From Thermodesulfobacteriota bacterium (GTDB lineage Bacteria > Desulfobacterota > Thermodesulfobacteria > Thermodesulfobacteriales > Thermodesulfobacteriaceae), in assembly GCA_030550555.1 (NCBI GenBank), contig JAUQPD010000027.1, positions 1-56,403 on the forward strand: a stretch of DNA of 56,403 nt. Reading direction: 5' to 3'. Shown here one piece after another: positions 51,587 through 56,403 of the stretch. Made by a program: the position numbers and the translations under genes. Numbering within the stretch: the stretch's first letter is position 1; the number at the start of each line of letters is the position of its first letter. The notes under the pieces are model-generated. The model was not told the DNA's origin. It made no database searches and saw nothing but the letters and a program-made list of their open reading frames with translations.

Positions 51587-52740
51587 TTTACCTCCTCTAT
51601 GTTCTCCCAAATATATGCTACGATCTTGCTGTGCAGTAGCCAGCCTCTTTTAGTGAGCTTCAATCTGTCACCCTCAAGCTGGGAAAAGCCCTTACCACAG
51701 AGAAGCTTAATTGCCTCTTCTCTAATTCCCAAACCATATTTGTCCCTAAGATCTGATAGACAAATTCCCTCACTCATCCTAAGCCCCATAAAAATAATCT
51801 CCCTAATCTTATCTGTTTTACTAAAGTTTTCTATTATTTTATATGGTAATCTATTTTCTTCAAAAAGAGCTCGGAAGTATAGGGACAGATCTTCAGGGTT
51901 TTGAAATCGGATATCTCCAATTCTTGATACCGCACCAGCTCCAAGTCCAAGATAGGGCTCAAACCTCCAGTAAAGAAGATTATGCTTACACTCGAAATTG
52001 TCCCAGGCAAAATTAGATATCTCATAGTGTCTATAGCCTCTCTCCTCAAGGAATTCGTCAATAATCCTCCAAAACTGAGCACACCTTTCAGACCTCCTCT
52101 CAAAGAAGGAGTCATTGAAAAATCTTTTGAAAAACTTTGTTCCTGGATAGATCGTTAACTCATAAAAGGAGAGGTGAGGGGGGCTAAATTCAAGGGCAAG
52201 GGAAAGTTCTCTGAGAAGGGTCTTTCTACCCTGTCCCTTCCATCCATATATAAAGTCAAGAGACAAGTTATCTGTACCAACACTTCTTATCATCTCAATC
52301 GCAAGGATTATGTCCTTGACCTCGTGCCTTCGTTCAAGAAATCTAAGACCCTTTGAGGAAAAACTCTGCACCCCAAGACTTATCCTATTAAAGCCCAATT
52401 CCTTATATCCCTTTAACCAGTCAATTCTTAAGGTCTCAGGATTTGCTTCAAGGGTCAGTTCCAAAGGTCTAAAGTCAAAGACCCGTAGAAGTTTCTCAAT
52501 AACCCTGTGGTAGAACTTAGGACTTAAAAGAGAAGGTGTCCCTCCACCAACATAGAAGGTAATTATCTTGAGAGTATCTGCACCAAATAAGGAAACAGAG
52601 AACTCCTTAAAGAGCTCTATCTCCTTTAGGAGAGCTCTTAAATAGAGCTCCTCATCTGGCTCACCTTCAACCGAAAAAAAATCACAGTAGGGACATTTCC
52701 TTACACAAAAGGGGACATGCAAATATAGACCAAGCTCCAT
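51583..52740 (-). CDS. hemW: radical SAM haem chaperone HemW
   Basis: 385 residues. Radical SAM motif CVRKCPYCDFFS near 12-20 (CxxxCxxC with YCDF, as in HemW; true HemN has YCGC). YVGGGTPSLL near 67, EANPETL near 98, NRISLGVQSF near 116, and a C-terminal HemN_C domain. HemW inserts haem into respiratory enzymes and lacks coproporphyrinogen dehydrogenase activity. First gene of the hemW-mpl-kinase-regulator run. Confidence 0.93.
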   Translation of the reverse strand: MELGLYLHVPFCVRKCPYCDFFSVEGEPDEELYLRALLKEIELFKEFSVSLFGADTLKIITFYVGGGTPSLLSPKFYHRVIEKLLRVFDFRPLELTLEANPETLRIDWLKGYKELGFNRISLGVQSFSSKGLRFLERRHEVKDIILAIEMIRSVGTDNLSLDFIYGWKGQGRKTLLRELSLALEFSPPHLSFYELTIYPGTKFFKRFFNDSFFERRSERCAQFWRIIDEFLEERGYRHYEISNFAWDNFECKHNLLYWRFEPYLGLGAGAVSRIGDIRFQNPEDLSLYFRALFEENRLPYKIIENFSKTDKIREIIFMGLRMSEGICLSDLRDKYGLGIREEAIKLLCGKGFSQLEGDRLKLTKRGWLLHSKIVAYIWENIEEVK

Positions 52741-52780
52741 ATCTCTTTAAAATAAACACTCTCCTGGTAAAATTACAGGG

Positions 52781-53890
52781 ATGTTAACCCTTTCGCAATA
52801 TATCCTAAAGGAACTTACTCTCTCAAGTTTTCTCTTCTTTTTAGTCTTTGCAAGTATCTTCACCTTGCTTTTTGGCACAATTAATATGAGAGATTTCATA
52901 TGGCTTGATCCATCCTTTACAACACTGCTAAAAATTTATGGACTTACTTTCTTTCATTTACTCTCCTTATTACTACCTTTATCCACCTTTTTTGGAACTC
53001 TTATGACTTTTTATAGACTTCGTGAGGATGGAGAGTTGCTTGCTCTTTTCTCTCTTGGTTTTACACTTAAAGACCTTTTAATCCCAATAACTTTCTTCTT
53101 TTCAGGCATCTTAATTTTAACTCATTTGAGCCATTTTTACCTACTTCCCTATTCAAAAAGAGAAAAAAAATTGACTCTAATTGAGTTAAAAAAATATATC
53201 TCTCAGAAAACATTTCCTGCTAAAAAACCGGTAGGTATTACTGAAAACATATACATATATGCGAGAGAAGTTGAGGCTGAAGTGGAGTTTCAGAGAGTCT
53301 TAGGGATTATACTTTTTGAGAGGGGATCTGGTGGACGAAAGGTCCTCTATCAAGCAGAGGAAGCAAAGCTTGACTTAAAAAGGGGGCTCTTAGAGCTCCA
53401 TAATGGAAAGGTCTTTTCCTTCTCACCTCAAAGGGAGATTGAAGTCCTCTCCTTCGAAAATTACCTAATTCAATTAAGAGAAGAAACTCTCAAAGCTGAA
53501 AAAATCCAATTTAGACGTGGAGAGATGACAATCAGTGAACTTAAGTCCTCTATGGCAGAACACAGAGATAAAAATCCCAAACAGTACTCCTTGTTACTGT
53601 CTGAATACTATCATCGCTACCTTTATGCACTGTCTATTACACCACTAATTATTCATGCCTTCTTTTTATCTCTCATTTTACCTTTGCATCATAGAGTTTA
53701 TCTATTTCTCTCTGGCATAGCTTTTTATATCTTTTTTTATTATGGATATGATTTTTTCCTCTCCCTTGCTGAAAAGGGAAATTTAACTCCTCTATATTCA
53801 TTTGCTCTGTTTAATGTTATCTCCCTTTCAGTTATCTTATTAGAAGCTTATCTTTTTAACAAAAGAGGAGTCCTTTTGATAAGGAAATAG
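52781..53890 (+). CDS. lptF: LptF/LptG-family LPS export permease (first)
   Basis: 369 residues. Three N-terminal membrane segments (LSSFLFFLVFASIFTLLFGT and following), DGELLALFSLGF-type cytoplasmic loop (conserved E-x-x-A-L-x-x-x-G), a periplasmic beta-jellyroll domain (about residues 125-250), then three C-terminal membrane segments. Partners LptG and LptB in moving LPS toward the outer membrane. A TAAAAT box preceded by TGG lies seven bases before the ATG. Confidence 0.9.
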   Translation: MLTLSQYILKELTLSSFLFFLVFASIFTLLFGTINMRDFIWLDPSFTTLLKIYGLTFFHLLSLLLPLSTFFGTLMTFYRLREDGELLALFSLGFTLKDLLIPITFFFSGILILTHLSHFYLLPYSKREKKLTLIELKKYISQKTFPAKKPVGITENIYIYAREVEAEVEFQRVLGIILFERGSGGRKVLYQAEEAKLDLKRGLLELHNGKVFSFSPQREIEVLSFENYLIQLREETLKAEKIQFRRGEMTISELKSSMAEHRDKNPKQYSLLLSEYYHRYLYALSITPLIIHAFFLSLILPLHHRVYLFLSGIAFYIFFYYGYDFFLSLAEKGNLTPLYSFALFNVISLSVILLEAYLFNKRGVLLIRK

Positions 53891-53891
53891 T

Positions 53892-54962
53892 ATGTTTAAG
53901 GTTTGGGTAATTTATCTTTATAGGGAAACTCTAAAAAATTTTCTTTTTATTATTTTACTTTTTTTGTCTTTCTTATTAGTAATAGAAGTTTTTGAGAAGC
54001 TTTCAGCTTTTTTAGTTACTAATAAGCCTCTTTTTTATTTTATAAAGTATCTTTTCTGGAAAACAATTGTTAATATTTACTATGTCTATCCATATGCACT
54101 TATTTTGAGTTTTATTTTAACACTTTTTTTACTTGGGAGGTCAGCTGAGCTTCTTGCTCTCCTCACACTTGGTTTTAAAAGGGAGGAAATATATCGCAAG
54201 ATTATACTGCTTTTATTTTTGCTTTCTCTTTTTGGTGAAATTGTTTTGAATCTCCTTGTTCCAGGTGCCTATTTTTCAGCTCAGAAGACTTGGATTGCAG
54301 AGATTGAGGAGAGAAGGTCCCTATATTTAATCTTTAGGGATGAGCTCTTTTTTGGGGGAGATGGTTTTTTTCTTGTTGGAAGGCCTCTTGAGCCAAAGGG
54401 AGAGTATCTTTCAGAGATGGTTGTAGTTTTTTTCAATAGAGATATGCAAGTTGAGAAAGTGCTTTGGGCAGGATCTGGGATACATCGAGAGGGTAGGTGG
54501 GTTCTCAAGGAGGTAACCCTGCAGAGAGGAGAGACCAACTTTAGGCCTGAACTCTATCAACAGCTTGAATCGGAGCTCCCCTTTAGCCCTCAGATGTTGG
54601 TGCTTGTAGAAAAGCCTGTGAGATTCCTCTCAATTGGAGAGCTCTATAGGAGATATGAATTCCTAAAACTTGCGGAAAAGCCAATGCAGGAAATCTGGTC
54701 AGAACTTTTAAATAGAGCCCTAAATCTCTCCTCAGGGCTCCTCTTAGGTGTTTTTCCCCTCTACCTCTTCTTCCTTATCTTCTCCCCAAGGAGACTAAAA
54801 ATCTCCCTTATAACCTCCCTCCTTAGCTTCCTCCTCCTTACAGGGCTCTTTCTCTTTATTCAGACAATCTCTGTCTCCAAACTATTCTTGGCTCTCCTCG
54901 TAACCTCTCTTTGGCTCTTTACTTCTATAGCCTTTGTCTTCAAAAGATTTAGGGCACTTTAA
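53892..54962 (+). CDS. lptG: LptF/LptG-family LPS export permease (second)
   Basis: 356 residues with the same layout as its neighbour: three membrane segments, cytoplasmic loop GRSAELLALLTLGFKREEIY, periplasmic jellyroll domain (about 130-245), three further membrane segments. Begins 1 bp after the first permease gene. Which of the two is functionally LptF or LptG is assigned by order only. Ends at the bidirectional terminator facing the flagellin gene. Confidence 0.88.
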   Translation: MFKVWVIYLYRETLKNFLFIILLFLSFLLVIEVFEKLSAFLVTNKPLFYFIKYLFWKTIVNIYYVYPYALILSFILTLFLLGRSAELLALLTLGFKREEIYRKIILLLFLLSLFGEIVLNLLVPGAYFSAQKTWIAEIEERRSLYLIFRDELFFGGDGFFLVGRPLEPKGEYLSEMVVVFFNRDMQVEKVLWAGSGIHREGRWVLKEVTLQRGETNFRPELYQQLESELPFSPQMLVLVEKPVRFLSIGELYRRYEFLKLAEKPMQEIWSELLNRALNLSSGLLLGVFPLYLFFLIFSPRRLKISLITSLLSFLLLTGLFLFIQTISVSKLFLALLVTSLWLFTSIAFVFKRFRAL

Positions 54963-54964
54963 AA

Positions 54965-55009
54965 TAAAAAAAAACCCCCTTTGGGGTTGGACCAAAGGGG
55001 ACCCTTTTT
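54965..55009. terminator. bidirectional intrinsic terminator between lptG and flagellin
   Basis: Perfect 9-bp stem CCCCTTTGG (54976-54984) with CCAAAGGGG (54992-55000) and a 7-base loop. An A-run at 54965-54974 becomes a long U-tract for the minus-strand flagellin transcript; a five-T run at 55005-55009 serves the plus strand. Confidence 0.85.
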
Positions 55010-55027
55010 GTGGGAATTAGTTTAAAA

Positions 55028-56403
55028 TTATCTCATAAGCTGGAGGACTAATTGAGGTAGGGTGTTTGCTTGAGCGAGCATGGCAATGGTTGCCTGCATA
55101 CGAATCTGATAGGTTGTAAACTCGCTCATCTCCTTTGCATAGTCGGTATTGCGAATTACAGATTCAGCTTCTTTTGTGTTGTCAAAAGCTACTTTTTGAG
55201 CATCAAAGATAGACTGAAGATTATTCATAGTAGCACCAATTTGAGCACGAACAGAGTCCACAGTTCTGAGAGCAATCTGAGCTGTCAACATCGCAACCTC
55301 AGCACCTTCATTGGTAGTTACATTAATTGAGTAGAGATTGTGGAATTGAGAGCCAGTGTTTTCTCCAATCTTTGCTTCTCCAAAAGTGGCTTTCTCAAAA
55401 CCATCCACGGCAAAATTTCTATCATTGGCAATATATAGTCTTCCAACCTTTATTGCAGAGGCAAAGCCACCTTCTTCTACATCCTCAGCAGGGTCGACTC
55501 CCTGAATTAATTGGTCAAGATTGACTGTTGCTGTTGTAGCACTATTGATCTTTGTTAATTCCACCTGAACGCCAATTGTATATCCTCTTGAAGAGGTTAG
55601 GACTAATCTTCCATCATCAACGCTTGCGGTAAGGTCAGCACCTACTGTCCTTGCGTGTCTGTTAATCTTTTCAACAAGCTCATCAAGGGAAATCGTGGTA
55701 TCAACATCTTTGATATCAAACTTAACATTTCCTACATAAAAAGTTAAATCTGCCTTTCCACTTTGATTTGCAATAGCTGTGTATTTTGCACCAACACTCA
55801 CATTGACAGCCTTTGCAACAAAGCCAATATCAGAAAGATCCCTATTTATAGTCTCCGCAACAAGCCCTGCATCATATATGTGGATATCAATTTTCTGAGT
55901 AGCAGTAAAAACTCTTCCACCAACGGTAACAGTTTTTTCAGAATTAGATACAAAATCTTCAAGCTCGGTAATGTCTCCAGCGGCAGAGGATTGAGCTCCA
56001 GGTAAGAAAATCATATGGGCACCAAGGCTTTGGGCTCTCAAATCAGAAATACTTAAAAATACAGTCTGTTCCATCCTTGGACCATAGTGGATGTATTTGT
56101 CCTTGAATGTGCCATCAAGTAGTCTAATTCCGTTATATTCGGTATCAGTTCCTATTTTTTGGATGGCATCAACGAAGTTTCTAATCTCCTGTTGCAGAGC
56201 CTGACGGGCAAGGGGGTCATTGATGTCATTTGCAGAATTCTGGGCCCTCACGTAGATTTCCTGCAGTTTGTCAAAAATTTGTCCTGCAGAGGCTTCAGCA
56301 ATCTGCAGAGCAGAGATACCTGTCTGGATATTTCTGTTGCCCTGCTCATAGGCCTTTGCCATAGTGGAGAGCATGTCCGCAATGAACATTCCTGCAGAGT
56401 CAT
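55028..56403 (-). CDS. fliC: flagellin (N-terminus beyond window edge)
   Basis: Filament subunit, at least 457 residues. The visible part starts within the conserved N-terminal D0/D1 helices (DSAGMFIADML corresponds to the usual DDAAGLAIA). It continues with ISALQIAEASAGQIFDKLQE and TDTEYNGIRLLDG, then a variable central domain of about 220 residues, and ends with the conserved C-terminal helix (NTDYAKEMSEFTTYQIRMQA then MLAQANTLPQLVL). About 40 residues of the N-terminus are missing. Three NxS/T sequons are present (NQS, NVS, NVT). Confidence 0.95.
   Translation of the reverse strand, partial: DSAGMFIADMLSTMAKAYEQGNRNIQTGISALQIAEASAGQIFDKLQEIYVRAQNSANDINDPLARQALQQEIRNFVDAIQKIGTDTEYNGIRLLDGTFKDKYIHYGPRMEQTVFLSISDLRAQSLGAHMIFLPGAQSSAAGDITELEDFVSNSEKTVTVGGRVFTATQKIDIHIYDAGLVAETINRDLSDIGFVAKAVNVSVGAKYTAIANQSGKADLTFYVGNVKFDIKDVDTTISLDELVEKINRHARTVGADLTASVDDGRLVLTSSRGYTIGVQVELTKINSATTATVNLDQLIQGVDPAEDVEEGGFASAIKVGRLYIANDRNFAVDGFEKATFGEAKIGENTGSQFHNLYSINVTTNEGAEVAMLTAQIALRTVDSVRAQIGATMNNLQSIFDAQKVAFDNTKEAESVIRNTDYAKEMSEFTTYQIRMQATIAMLAQANTLPQLVLQLMR

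Noticed and set aside
1-56403. CRISPR arrays, rRNA genes, prophage or integrase modules
   Set aside because: No regular short repeats, no rRNA-like sequence, and the only mobile-element signal is the dead transposase at 5848-6346.

Overview
The window looks like a chromosomal segment of a low-GC, Gram-negative, anaerobic and probably thermophilic bacterium. Evidence for the envelope is PilMNOPQ, LptF/LptG-like proteins, a LolB-like lipoprotein, RpoH and flagellin. A sulfide-type Thi4, FixABCX and a KaiC-like ATPase paired with its near-KaiC partner fit a Thermodesulfobacteriota-like lineage. That placement is inference from gene content; there is no rRNA here. Almost all genes are housekeeping or cell-surface genes packed with 0-20 bp gaps or ATGA overlaps. 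There is no prophage, CRISPR array or integron.

Layout. 1-5699 (minus): type IV pilus assembly operon pilMNOPQ, then plsY and the start of a FapA/DUF342 gene cut by the window edge. 5738-6490: a heavily decayed insertion sequence whose doubled inverted ends are still recognisable. 6610-13815: creatininase-family protein, mfd, a PilZ protein with an unusually long spacer between its c-di-GMP motifs, and a UvrD/PcrA helicase. 13873-17830 (plus): two unrecognised genes behind a promoter with a perfect palindrome, then two tandem CNNM/CBS transporters. 17811-20942 (minus): rpoH, a TPR protein and a LolB-like lipoprotein. 21060-23712: a stand-alone PUA-like protein, the decayed remains of a complete ftsE-ftsX-envC operon, and tRNA-Leu(TAA). 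23748-33927 (plus): FmdB zinc ribbon, fixABCX, an STT3/PglB-type oligosaccharyltransferase, cupin, argB, valS and a PilZ protein. 33937-38991 (minus): SMC, near-KaiC regulator and KaiC-like ATPase. 39179-43366: ResB, CDF transporter, ABC-2 exporter and a gene-free gap. 43367-52740: uvrC, then on the minus strand a small zinc protein, thi4, a radical SAM enzyme, a sigma-54 two-component pair, mpl and hemW. 52781-56403: LptF/LptG-like pair, a bidirectional terminator and the flagellin gene, cut by the right edge.

Themes. Surface structures recur: pili, flagellin, LPS transport, c-di-GMP receptors and an oligosaccharyltransferase that could modify exported proteins. DNA repair is well represented (Mfd, UvrC, UvrD). 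The most notable signals are three. First, the ftsEX-envC divisome-activation module has become pseudogenes, including deletion of the FtsE Walker A region. Second, rpoH, uvrD, uvrC and fixA all have a TANNNT -10-like box exactly six bases before the ATG and no Shine-Dalgarno, which predicts leaderless mRNAs. Third, the KaiC-like/near-KaiC pair is of unknown function.
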